From: Hemileia vastatrix
Taxonomy: Eukaryota; Basidiomycota; Pucciniomycetes; Pucciniales; Zaghouaniaceae
Direction of reading: 5' to 3'
DNA: 64,000 bases
Assembly: GCA_030280995.1 (NCBI GenBank)
Contig: JASXTE010000013.1
Coordinates: 13,419,501-13,483,500, forward strand
Part shown: in pieces, positions 11,103 through 22,009 of the stretch
Position numbering within the stretch: the stretch's first letter is position 1
How the letters are laid out: each line of letters opens with the position of its first letter
Position numbers and translations under genes: made by a program
Notes under the pieces: model-generated
The model's database searches: none
Told to the model about the DNA's origin: nothing
Seen by the model: the letters and a program-made list of their open reading frames with translations, nothing else

Positions 11103-11997
11103 TGTAGATAATCCTATAGTACTAGCTATAGGCCTTGACCAAGGGAGTTGTAGAATACCCAGAGAGAAAAACCCCTGTCCCTTAAGGAAAATACAAGTGA
11201 GATTTACTTGCTAGTTAAATTGAGTCTTGTTTGATAAATCTTCTTTCCAACGCACTTAACTGCTTGATGAGCCATGAAATTAGTCCCCAGACATACTACC
11301 AGACCCAAGAACTGAAATGTAGACCAATGGCCACACCCAAGAAAGCAATGATACTTGATGCAGGTTGTAAATCCACACCAGAGACATAAATGATATTTGA
11401 TATAGCTTGCAAGACTATTCCAGAGAAACAGTGACAAGAGTTGAGGTCAAGTAAGAACTAAAATTTTCACAACCCAGCCAAAAAAACAAAAATTATGAAG
11501 CCAGAGATCTAGATATCTTAGATGGTAGATGACCACTTCTAACTTGCTTAGACTATCTCACACACAGACCCCCTAACCAGATCCCCAGCTTGATCCTGCT
11601 CTCCCAGCTATCTACATGCATAAAATAGTCTCTAGAGAGTTTCTCACTCTCAGGCGGGTGGGACCCCCTCATAGGCAAGGTCCCGTTGAGGCAGTCTGGA
11701 AGCAGCTTCTAGGCCTGCAAATGCCCAAAAACAACCAAACAACCTCTAAAATCACAAAACAAAACAACTATTCATAGAAAACAGCTGATCATACATAACA
11801 CACCAAAATAATGAGAAAAGAAAGGACAATAAGCTGAGATATAATAAGTGACCCTAACTTAAGCCTACAAAAAAGCAACTAAACACCTAAATAATAACAA
11901 AACACCAATACTAAGCACCATTACCCCAACTAAGCCCTAAATTCCAAATACCCCCAAGTACACATTCCAAATGCCTATGCATTTTTAGAACACGACA
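11103..11997 (-). repeat. E3 5' LTR (right), empty site for MITE C
   Basis: An 895-bp LTR ending CTACA on minus just outside the PBS. It aligns with 5664-6837 throughout except for the MITE. An E3-type LTR also starts at 26976. Just outside lies CCAGG (11998-12002), after which E6 resumes at the point matching E1 about 32460. Confidence 0.85.
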
Positions 11998-12033
11998 CCA
12001 GGTTTTGATAGGTCAGATCACTTGGAGATAATT

Positions 12034-13206
12034 TTTCAGCCTAGATATCCCTAGTACTGAGTATTTCTTATACTTAAAATAAGATAACCTTAAGTACATT
12101 AAGCTTATATCTTAAAATAAGGTTAAAACAATAATATATATGATTATATTACATATATATATAATTATTACTCTATTATATAGATTATAGTAGTTTAAAT
12201 AGCTTATCCATAGCCTAAATATACTTATTAAGGTGTTAATGGAGTCATAATATACTTATCTTAAGTGATATTAAGTAATTATTGACATACATAAGCTTAT
12301 ATGTATACATAAATCTCATATTCAGTGAAATATGCAGTATATTATGTATATTTAGGTATATAAGTGGGTTTTAGGCTCTTAATAGCCTATAAACTTTGTT
12401 TTTCTGCTTATTTTAGGTCATATGGACGTATCCAGTGGACTCACAATGCCTAAAGAATCATAAACATCTATTTCAGGTGTATACACCCAGTCTGGACAAC
12501 TTAATCTGCTTCCTTGGATGGATATTCACAGATTTATGGGTTGGGAGGTCATTTCTGGGTTAATATGGATGCTTGGGGATGTTATTGGGGGCTTGGACAT
12601 TTCATTTGTTTCCTTTATATGCTTTGGATTTCATTATATTCTCTTTGTATGAGTTATTTTACCTGTTTCTTTATGGTATCCGCTTTTATCTGGATTTTCT
12701 ATTTATGGTATAGGTCTGTGTTATCATTAATTGTGATGGAGGTTCCTTACTGGAGGTCTGGGTGTTGAATCTACTTGAAGTGGACACCATGCGGAGGTGA
12801 TGGGCCTCACAGTGCTGTAATTGCCGGGGATAGCAGTGACATCATCTGGATTGAAGGTCTGTGCACTCCAGTGGATTTTGGTATAAGTAAGGGAGGATTT
12901 TGACGGTTATTAGACATCATTCAATTACTACAATTCAAACAAACATTATAGCACAATTATTATTATTCAAAGATATATTATAAAGCCATTATAAATTTAT
13001 ATTATCTTTATATAAGCTATAACTATATTATATTCATCTATTTTCCACCACTAGCATGCATTTAAATCCAAGTATTGTGAGTTTTATTTGAGTATAACTA
13101 TTTTATTAGTCTTTCCCTGAGGTTTAATCACTAAATCATTTATCAATAATTAGTAGGACCATAAATAAATACTATTATATCATACTTAAATACTAGATAA
13201 ACTGAC
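12034..13206. mobile_element. Unclassified 1173-bp insertion with 6-bp duplication
   Basis: The E6 sequence stops after GGAGATAATT and resumes at ATAATTCAAGTGG; in E1 these join as GGAGATAATTCAAGTGG (32490-32506). ATAATT (12028-12033, 13207-13212) is therefore duplicated. The insert is AT-rich at both ends. Its G/C-richer middle (12400-12900) contains a TATATAAG near 12358 and an aromatic-rich frame at 12514-12768 that I do not recognise. I found no clear terminal inverted repeats, TG...CA ends, PBS or transposase. It could be a solo LTR, a SINE-like or a non-autonomous DNA element. Confidence 0.7.
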
Positions 13207-14102
13207 ATAATTCAAGTGGATTCTCAATTATTTTCTGTTATTAATTCATTGGAATTTCATTATGTGTTGGATTTCTATTTATGTTTATTAACTTTATCAG
13301 ATTATTCTATAAAATTTAAAAAAATTTCAAAAGAACTATGGGATATATTATGTAGGATAAATATTTGAAAGGAATTTGGTCAATTATGATGATATTAATG
13401 GTGGATTATTTTATGGCCTCCAGCATGAGGATAAACTGCATAATAGGGGGTGTCAGTTCTGGAAAATCAGCACTTAAATTTTGCAAAAAAGTCACTTATT
13501 TCAAAAAAGGGTGTCAGTTATGACCTCAAATCAGCACTTTTTTCCCGTTTTTTTTCACAACCACATTTTGGCCACAAAACATCCCTGTCACATGTGACAC
13601 ACTGACCTTCCTCGCTACCTACCCATCAATCATCGGCACATACCCCTTCCTGACATTTTCAATATTTTGACCAGGCATGTTTACATTCTTTGTTACTTAT
13701 TTCTTCTACTTCTTAATCTTTTTTCTATGGGTGTCAGTTCTGACCTCAAATCAGCACTTTTTTTGTGATTTTTTTTTCAAAACCACATGTTGGCCACATC
13801 ATCCCTTTCTTTCCCATACCATTTTGTACTCTCCAAATGTCCTCTTTGTGTACATCATTCACTTGGGTTGGTATTTTGGTTCGTTGCATATTCATTTTTT
13901 TTGGAATTTACGGTGAATTTTTTTTTTTTGGATGGCTCATTGGTTTTCTTTCACCAGCTCAACATGAAATCGCATATTTTCTGAAATCGCATATTTTGTC
14001 AGTGATTTTTTTTTTCATTCATCCCTCATATCCTTTTCCTATTCTCCTCCAACATCCCTCAAACAATTTGGTTTCATTCATTTTGTCATCTCATCTCTCC
14101 AG

Positions 14103-14468
14103 GTAAGTCACTTTATTCTTTTTTTTTGATTTTTTGATTACTAATTATAATTTTTTTTTGTTTTTTTCTGTTTATTTTATTTTTTTATCTAAATTTTTTT
14201 TGTAAGTGGTTATTTTGGATTTCAATGTTATAATTAACCTTTTTTTTCTCTCCCTCTTTACTTTCTTTTTTAGCTCCATCACCCTACTCTTCATCCCTCC
14301 TTGGCATGGTCATTATCCCCCCTTTCCCTTATTTCACTTTTTTTGGCTCTATTTCATTGAAACACATACATTGCACATTCTTTATGCATTTCACTTACTC
14401 CATATTCAATTTCCCCACAATTCCAACATCAATCTTTCTCACTCTATTTTTCCTACTTTTCAATCAAG
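14103..14468 (+). other. Splice-signal pair upstream of the TET/JBP-like gene
   Basis: CTCCAG-GTAAGT at 14103 and CTTTTTTAG at 14273 bound a plausible 171-nt intron. A C-rich exon-like segment (14274-14468) ends AAG-GTAAGT, opening a second possible intron at 14469 with a candidate acceptor ...TTATCTAG near 15048. This would lead into ATG 15068 and suggests a spliced leader. Frames in this T-rich stretch (13677-14503) are hydrophobic low-complexity and are not called as genes. Confidence 0.45.
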
Positions 14469-14651
14469 GTAAGTTTCATCTCCTTTTTTTCATGCCTATA
14501 TGATATCTCATTCCTTTTATGAAAAGTTCATACTTAAATATATGTATGACTCTTATCTGGATAATAGTGAACTTATAAAACTCCTTTTGATCTCATCTTC
14601 ATTACCACTTTTCAAGTTTTTGTAAAATTTTGAAAATCAGACTCAGAATTT

Positions 14652-14970
14652 GGGTTAGGTTTATTCAAATCTAATGTTCTTTTTACTGAAGATTCTCCTG
14701 AAGGCTACCTTTCATTTCCCACAAACAGATTTGAATTTGATTCAGTGGTTGCTGAGATATTGACCATTAAAGTTGAGCCTTTTTTTTCCCAATTTAAATT
14801 TTTATTTCATTTTTTTATGTAACAAATTAGGGTTAGGTTTATTTAAATCACATGTCCTTTAACTGAAGATTCTACTAAAGCATATCTTTCATTTCCCTCA
14901 AACAGGTTTGAATTAGGTTCAGTGGTTGCTGAGATTTTGACCTTTGAAGTTGAGCCTTTTTTCCGAATTT
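14652..14970 (+). repeat. Two-unit tandem repeat (~177-bp period)
   Basis: Two diverged units start at 14652 and 14829, each beginning GGGTTAGGTTTATT. Both continue through ACTGAAGATTCT, CATTTCCC and TTCAGTGGTTGCTGAGAT to GTTGAGCCTTTTTT. They lie between the putative leader and the TET/JBP-like gene inside the Harbinger element. Function unknown. Confidence 0.7.
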
Positions 14971-15067
14971 CACTTGTCTTATTTCACATTTTTATATTGC
15001 ATATTTAGAGGATAAGGATTCTGAAACTCTTATATGATTATTATCTAGGCATTTCAATTATATAGGC

Positions 15068-15694
15068 ATGTATTTGTTGCTCAAGAATATCACTAAAGCT
15101 CAAAAAGATGAAGATTTTTGCTTATGGGACACTCTACCTTCCTTTAACTCTTTTCTTGCTCTTCGACTCAAAAAGCACTGTAATAAAGCATTTGAAAAAA
15201 ATCATGAACTTGCAACCAAAGTTTGAATACCAAATTGGTTTGACTCCGAATGGGAAGATATCAGCCACAAATATCTTTTATTTTCTAATGTTATTATCAC
15301 TCATTCTGGATTTCACAATAAAATTCACACTGATACCAAGGACACCAATTTTCTTACTTTTGGTATATTCTCATATATCAAACCGATTACTGGCCAACCA
15401 ATACCATCTCCAGCTAAAATCAAATGACATGGTTTATATTTTCCAGACCACCGGTGCATCATTGATTTTGGTTTGGGAAATGGTATCATCGAAACTATTT
15501 GGAATTCTTCTAAGGATAATCATCAAACGACCAAAGCTCTTCCTGGTTTGGAATCCTGTCAACATTTAACACATTTTGGTTGCTCATTTCAAATCAGTCA
15601 TAAGTTGATTCAAAGAATCAATAAGGTAATGAAAGAAGGTAAATTTAATCGATTTAAAAAAACTTTATTTAGATCCAAAAAGTATGGGGATTAG
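15068..15694 (+). pseudogene. TET/JBP-like 2OG-Fe(II) dioxygenase, broken by two TGA codons
   Basis: One plus-strand frame from ATG 15068 to TAG near 15694 (about 208 codons) keeps the landmarks of the Tet_JBP fold. These are a G-F-H-N-x4-D-T lead-in with the Fe(II)-binding H-x-D (H codon 15326, D codon 15332), an L-Y-F-P-D-H-x-x-x-I-D-F strand, G-I-I-E-T-I-W, and the distal iron-binding His in N-H-Q-T-T (15521). Two in-frame TGA codons (15224, 15425) break it. Family members oxidise 5-methylcytosine (TET) or thymine (JBP). In basidiomycetes such genes are known to be expanded and transposon-associated. Here it is convergent with a Harbinger-type transposase. Because the key iron ligands persist, it was probably functional until recently. 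Confidence 0.72.
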
Positions 15695-16218
15695 AGTTGT
15701 CATTGAAAATTTTATATTTTTTTCGTAAATTTTTAATAAATATTTTTTATGTATCAATTTCCTCAACTAGAGTAATGGGCCCACGACCTTGTGTTGTATA
15801 AATGGTAATCATGATAACATTTATTTGTTTCATGGGGTTCCTCTAGCCTATACTTGTGGAAAGTCCCAAACTTTTGTTTCTAGATTTGATCTGCATTTTG
15901 GCTTAAGGGATTGTCATTACTTTAAACTAGGGAAATTGATATATATTAGATATTTATTTAATAATTTACGTAATAATACTAAATTTAGATGACTTCCACC
16001 ACTTACTTCAATAAAATGCAGGGGGGGGGGTATTGCCAAATTTTCAAATCTGACATGTGAAATTGATGACTTAGAAAAAATTTTGTGATATCCACCCCTT
16101 GCTTCAATAAAATGCAGGGGAGAGTATTGCCAATTTTTTAAAACAGATATAGAATTTTTTTGACTTGTAAATATTTTAGTGAAAATTTTTGATGAGAATG
16201 TGAAAGTAATTGTTTCCA
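15695..16218. other. Gap between the convergent Harbinger genes
   Basis: AT-rich sequence that may hold 3' ends of both genes. A duplicated segment TTCAATAAAATGCAGGGG recurs at 16008 (with a G run of 10) and 16102, about 95 bp apart. The transposase motifs expected after YF (second D and E of the catalytic triad) were not found on minus here. They have been lost, or lie behind an intron I cannot define. Confidence 0.4.
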
Positions 16219-16832
16219 CCTTGAGCAGGTTTCTGGCTCAAAGAAATAGCAGTACCATCAACAAAACCAATACATCCTGGGAAGCCCTCTGCTTGCATAA
16301 CCTGAGATGATTCAAGTCACTCTTCTTTTGTTGGCCAGGTGAGAAGTTGAGATTACAAGGAGTTGATGGCAGTGATACATTGTTTGGTATAAGTGTTAAC
16401 TGAACCATACCCTAAATCAAAGACATTTTCTAAACGTTTCAAAGCGGCTCCATTACCATTTGAACCCAAATGACATAGTGTGATGGCCAATTGAATTGAA
16501 GGATGTTGTTGTTCTTTTTGAGAATTATTGTGAAATATGGGATGATCCTGAATAAGCTCAAGCAATTTAAGGAAACATTCCTGAGAAGTCCTGAACAGCT
16601 CTCTAAAACTGGGTGTAGATAGTTTAAGAAGTGTTTGGATGGTGTACTTGGGGGTATGAAGTATTTGAGGCTTTCTGGGAAGAAGGTAACGTTTCGTGGC
16701 CATTTTTGATAAAAAGACAAAATCTTCTTCTAGATCAGAATCAGAATCGCAATCAGAGTCCAAGAGCAGTTCAAGATCCATGAAAGTCATTGCTTTATGT
16801 AATTTATCACGATTTGAAAGTGAGGAAGGCAT
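16219..16832 (-). pseudogene. PIF/Harbinger transposase (DDE_Tnp_4-like), truncated
   Basis: The minus-strand frame from ATG 16832 opens with an acidic segment (E-L-L-L-D-S-D-C-D-S-D-S-D). F-R-E-L-F-R-T-S is followed by L-I-Q-D-H-P-I-F and by an L-A-I-T-L-x-x-L-G-x-x-G-N-G-A helix-turn-helix-like segment and G-Y-G-S-V. This order is typical of HARBI1-like transposases. After a stop at 16353 the frame continues T-W-P-T-K-E-E, stop (TGA at 16319), then G-C-I-G-F-V-D-G-T, whose Asp (16257-16259) is the first catalytic residue. Similarity stops after N-N-Y-F. The second Asp and the Glu are missing, so this copy cannot be active. The TGA replaces a codon that could have been CGA. Confidence 0.75.
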
Positions 16833-17140
16833 AACTCTTATATGATATGATATGAAGATGTAAGTGATGTACGATGTTTTGAGTTATGAAGTGTTATGCT
16901 GCGGAGTGCTGCGTATGAATGGGATGATGCTGACAAATCAGTGAAATGGGACTTGATGGTGAAATCAGCACTTTTGGTTGAGAAAGTGTGGATTTGAGTG
17001 AAATAAGTGACTTATTTCATTTTGAAATCCACCAGTATTGGGGCTAGTGTGTTTTGGAAATCCGCACTTATTTAAGTGCGGATTTGGTCAAATTTAAGTA
17101 CGGATTTGTAAGTGCCGATTTGCCAGAACTGACACCCCCT

Positions 17141-20100
17141 AATAAGGGCCTCCAGAATGAGAATAAACTTCAATTACCACATCAAAATCAACAAAAAAAT
17201 CTTAGTATAAATAATTTATAAAAAAATAATATTTTTGATGATTCTATTTTTTTCCTCCAGAAAGAGGTTAAGCTTCCAAATTTATTTACTGGTTATTTTG
17301 TGATGGAAGATGAAAGGGAAATAGGTGTTGGAGAATTATATGATAAATTAGACATAGGAAAAGGGGGTAGTAGTGATAAAATAAAAATTTTGAAAATAAA
17401 AATTATGTTTCAAATTACTCTATTTCTGATTCTGGTTCTTTGTTGAAGAAAATTATAATGACAAATTCTATAATGGAAAAATTATAATGGATCAAGTATC
17501 TCAAGTAAAAGTGAAAGTTGGAGCAGCAAAATATAAAAAGGTAGAAAATAAAATTAGGCCAATTAAAAAACCTTTGCCAGCTGAATTAAATCTGCATTTA
17601 TGAAGACCAAAATTATCAAGAGATCCATATGACTGTCCTTTAGTCAAGAAACCCTCTGAATTTTCTGAAACTTTTAGAATCACTGTCAAGAGATTAGAGG
17701 TTGTTAATTTTGGAACTGAAGGATGGCTTTCAGGTGAAGAAAAAATGTTGTTGTTGGATGTAATGGTTAAGAGGAAGAAGGAAATTTCATTTGTAGAAGA
17801 GGAGAGAGGTGTGTTAAAGCATTCTTATTGAAAGCCCTACAATAATCCAGTTTTTTGCCACAAACCATGGAAACAGAAACCAATTTATGTACCTGCCTCT
17901 TTAAAGGAAGATTAAATCAAAGTCATATGAGAAAGATTTTGAGCTGGATTATATGAGCAACACTCATCAAGTTACTCAATTCCAGAATTCTGTATTAAAA
18001 AACCTAATTTCAAGCTTAGGGTATTTCATGACTTAAGAGAACTAAATAGGGTTACAATGAAAGGTGCAAGAATACCACCTAGTGCGGAGGAGTTTTTAGA
18101 AATATTTTCAGGGAAAGTGTGTTATGGTTTAGGAGATATAATGGGGGGATATGAAGAAAGGGAGTTTAATCTTGACTCAAGATCCCTTACAACTTTTGAT
18201 ACAACACTTTGAAAATTACAGCTAACAAGATTACCTCAAGGAGCAAAAAATTCAGTTGCTGATTATCAAGCTCAGATTGAATTTATTCTACAAGAAAAAA
18301 TTCCACAATATGCTGGTATATTTATTAATGATGGTGGCATAAAAGGACCTTAAACAGATTATGTTAATGAATTATTTAAGGAAAATCCAGTAAAAACCAA
18401 AACAAATCCAGGAATATGCTGTAATTATAGAGAGGATTTTGTTTACGGTAGAAGAGGCTGGTTTAATGATTTCAGGTTCAAAATTTTCTTGTTGTGTGTC
18501 AGATTTGGAAATCTTATGTTATGTGGTATGTAGAGAGGGTAGGATTATGTTAAAGTAGAAAGTATAAAAAAAATTGAATCCTTTCCAACACCCAAAAATA
18601 AGAGAAAAGTTAGAGCGTTTTTAGGCATCTGTCTTTATGTTAGAATGTTTATCAAAGGTTTTTCTTCACTGGATCCTCCTTTGAGACAGTTGGCTAGGAA
18701 GAATTCTGACTGGGAGTGGGATGAAGAGTGTGAAAAGGTATTTATTAGGTTAACGAAAGTAGATGGGGAAGATATTATCCTGCGCAAGTTAGATTATGGG
18801 AAATATGCAGGATGGATTTATTTAGCTGTGGATTCAAGTCAAATTTCTGCAGAGGCAGTTTCATCTTAAATGGATAAAGCTGGTTATATTAGACTGGATG
18901 GGTATGAATCTGTGATTTTTACTGAGGTTGAATCAATATATTCTAAACCAAAATTAGAAATTTGTGGTGTGGAAAAATTCTTAAAGAAACTTCAAAATAT
19001 CTTATGGTGACAACACTTCAAATTAAAAGTTGATGCAAAATCTTTGATTCAAATGATAAATTGCCCTAGTTTATCAAGTGCTCCCATGACTAGATGGGTA
19101 GCTTTTATTCAAAAATTGTCTTTTGATTTAGTTCACAAGCCTGGCAAGATGTTTACTATGCCTTATGGCTTATCTAAAAGACCACCTACTGAAGAGGTTT
19201 TGGACTCAGAGGAATTCGATGAAGATATACCTGTGATTAAAAAAAGTACAAAAGTTTCTGAAGACATTTCTTACCTCTCCCATGAGGTTAAACTGGATGG
19301 ATTAATATCTGTGGATAAATATGATGATTACCTTCACCAAGAGGATAAACTGGAAAATAGTAAAAATATGGTAAATTATGTGCTTGGGGAGTTGGATGAT
19401 GGTGCAGATAAATTTGGTAGAAAAGAATTTGGAGTTGTTGTGTATATAAATGAGTATGGTGAATTAGTGTGGATAGTAAAAATTTGGCGAATGGTGTATA
19501 TGTTGAAGGTTTAGAAAATTCTGTTAAAGATAGGTTGGGTGTTGAAAATTTGGTTAAAAGGAAGTCAGAAAAAGATGAAAATGATAATGCTAAAAAGGTT
19601 AAAAAAGGGAAAGAAGTAAAGGTGGTTGCTAAAAGATTTGAAGGTTCAAAGATGGAAATTTCCAAAATATTTTATGATAAAAGGAAAAGTCAAGGTTTAA
19701 AGTTATTGGCTCATTCATGTGCAGATTATTTAGGAGATAGGGAAGTTCCCATTGAAATAATATTAATGAATTTTCAAGATGATGTCTGGGGACAGACTGG
19801 ATTTTGTTATCAAATGGTTAAAAAATTTATTAACATTAGAAAGGCCAGATAATAGTGATAATGATGAATTGGTGGCTGTCAAAAGAAGTCACCAGCATTT
19901 TATCTCTCCAGAAGAAGATTAATGAGTAGGATGTATCCAAATACTCAAGTAGTAATTACTCAAAAGAAAGGGCAAGAGTTGGTTATGAAATCACTGCATG
20001 AAGAACTTTGGCATAGAGGAGTTGGTGAAACTTATAGAAATTTTTTTGATAGATTTTGGTGGCCTGGTATGAAGCTGACTTTTAAAAAATGGGTTCAGTC

Positions 20101-21057
20101 ATGAGAATAATTTCAAAGGTGAAGTTATTTAAGGCCAAAAGAACCTGGACATGCAACCAATGAAAATACTCTTTTTGGTAGGGTTAGTTTGGATGCTGTT
20201 CATATTAAAGAGGGGATATATAAATATTTGATTGTAGCCAGAGATAATTTATCTGGTTGGTTAGAGGAAGCACCTCTTATTAATTTAAATTCCAGGAATT
20301 AGGCAGATTGTTTGATGAGAAACTGGGTATATAGTTATGGAGTGACGAATTTTGTAAATGTTGATGGAGGTTCTGAATTTGGGGAAGAGTTTAGAGAGGC
20401 TATATAAAAATTTGGATCAAAGGTTAGGGTAGCAACCCCATAATATCCCGAAGCTGAAGGAATTTTAGAAAGAGGGAGTCAAGTTTTCAAAGATGCTTTG
20501 GTTAAAATGTGTGGATCAAGTGCTAAAATGTGGAGGCACTATTTACCATTAGTTTCATTTGCTGACAGAATCACCCCCAAAAGGGCAACTGATTATTAAC
20601 CATAAAAACTAGTTTTTGGACAGAAAGCAATTTTACCAGTTGATTTAGAGGCTGAGTCATATCTTGGAGTATATTGGGACATTTTCAAAACTACTGAAGA
20701 ATTATTATGTGCAAGAATGGTTTAGTTAGAAAAGAAGGAAGCACTCTAGAAAAGGCATATTAAAAAATGATGAATATTAAGAATCAGCCAGTCAGATTTT
20801 AGGATAAGAGGTTTGCTTTTAAGTTAAGGAATACTTTGAAAACTGGAGATATGGTCTTGGTGTATAATAGGAGTTTGGAAAGTCAGTGGGGAGGAATGTT
20901 TTCAGATAGGTGGAATGGACCATACAGAGTTAGTGAACAACTTTCTGGTGGCTCATATGTGTTAAAAGACTTGGATGGAGTTGTTTTGAAGAAGATTGTA
21001 CCTGCTGATCAGTTAAAGTGGTTCTATTCTAGGGGCACAAGGTGTCCCAAAGTATAA
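17141..21057 (+). pseudogene. E6 pol: spacer, RT, RNase H and integrase remnants
   Basis: Collinear with E1 32700-36638 but with many stops. The spacer keeps the CCTCCAG...GAGG-TAAACT motifs. In RT the catalytic box reads F-I-N-D (near 18325) where E1 has F-I-D-D, a G-to-A change that kills the active site. RNase H keeps Y-L-A-V-D-S-S-Q (about 18820) but lacks other residues. The integrase zinc finger is damaged: C-E-E-C is interrupted near 20100. D-A-V-H and V-D-G-G are recognisable. The C-terminal G-D-M-V-L-V-Y...W-N-G-P-Y-R segment (20836-21057) is the best preserved piece. Confidence 0.8.
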
Positions 21058-22009
21058 ATCCAAAATGAGGAGAAACTATCTACTATCATTAAGAAACCAT
21101 TGTTTATGAAGATTTTCTAAAAATGAGGATAAAATACTTTTTTTTTGTTTAAAGAAGGTTTAATTGGAAGAGAGTATAAGCTAAAGCTATCATTAAACTT
21201 ATCAATTTTTAAATTCAAATGTTAAAAGTTTATGGCAAAGAATTATGCAGGAATGTAATTATTTTTGGTAGAAGTGCTCACAGGGGAACCTTCTAGATTT
21301 AATATTTGAAAGTTTGGGGAAATTGATAAACTGGCTGCTCTATAAAAAATTAACTCACAATGTTATTTATCAAAGTTTCTATTTTTTTAGTTGTATCCTG
21401 GCTTTATTTTTGTTTTATAGGAAGTCTACTAAGACTCTAAAATAGATCAACACAATGTCAAAGATTATGCTCATCTGAAGCTGGATTAAATGATTTTTTT
21501 TGTTTAATTTTTGTTTTATGAAATTTTATTTTTGAATTTTTTATGTTAGGATTCCATTTTATTTTCATTTAAATTTATTAAATTAATTGTTTCAGAGATA
21601 ATGATCACTGGTGGTCTCCAATCATTTTTAAAAATTGAAGGGAGCCCACCCAGTGATTGTTTCTATTTTTTTTATTATGTTTTCAAAAATTTTAAAAAAC
21701 TCTTTATTTTCTATTTCTTTCTTGTGTATCCCACATCAAGGTGCACTTGGATGTGGGTATGATGTCAGGGGTAGGGCTCTTCAAATGGCTGGAAGTAATC
21801 TTATAAATATATTTAACTGTAATTTTTTCTAAATTTTTGGAGATTTTTTTTAATATACACAAATTTTTTTTTCATATTAAAAATTAAATAAATAGTAAAT
21901 CTATAAAAAGAATTTTTAAGAAAATTAAAAGTAATATAATAAAATAAAATAAAATAAGTAGTATGTAGCTTTTAAGATTTTAGATATAAAGATTTTTTTA
22001 ATTTCTTTA

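Larger units (their letters stand above)
5664..11997 (-). mobile_element. E3: non-autonomous LTR retrotransposon without pol
   Basis: A complete 6.3-kb LTR element on minus, inserted in E6. LTRs lie at 5664-6837 (with MITE C inside) and 11103-11997. A PBS resembling that of E1 lies inside the right LTR and a polypurine tract (GAGGGAGGA on minus) inside the left one. The flanks TAAGG and CCAGG fit a diverged 5-bp target duplication. The interior holds, in minus order, a gag capsid-like remnant, an unrecognised acidic coding-like stretch and the superfamily's hairpin-rich post-pol region. No RT, RNase H or integrase motif is present, so it would depend on enzymes of a relative such as E1. Confidence 0.82.
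13445..17140. mobile_element. PIF/Harbinger-type DNA transposon carrying a TET/JBP-like gene
   Basis: A 3696-bp element with terminal inverted repeats starting AGGGGGTGTCAGTTCTGG at both ends. The match continues with AAATC-N-GCACTTA, and GCACTT-type repeats recur below both termini. It sits in the pol spacer of E6, and the mini-hairpin motifs on either side are collinear with E1. Flanking AAT (13442-13444, 17141-17143) fits a 3-bp duplication; because of AATA repetition, ATAA or TAA readings are also possible. It has two convergent genes, both broken: a plus-strand TET/JBP-like dioxygenase and a minus-strand DDE_Tnp_4-like transposase. Confidence 0.85.

Noticed and set aside
11204..11437. 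77-residue minus-strand frame with Trp and Cys
   Set aside because: Lies within the E3 LTR, not conserved in the left LTR copy.
13677..14503. Several overlapping hydrophobic open frames (membrane protein-like)
   Set aside because: They are T-rich low-complexity sequence in overlapping frames with splice signals inside; no consistent codon pattern.
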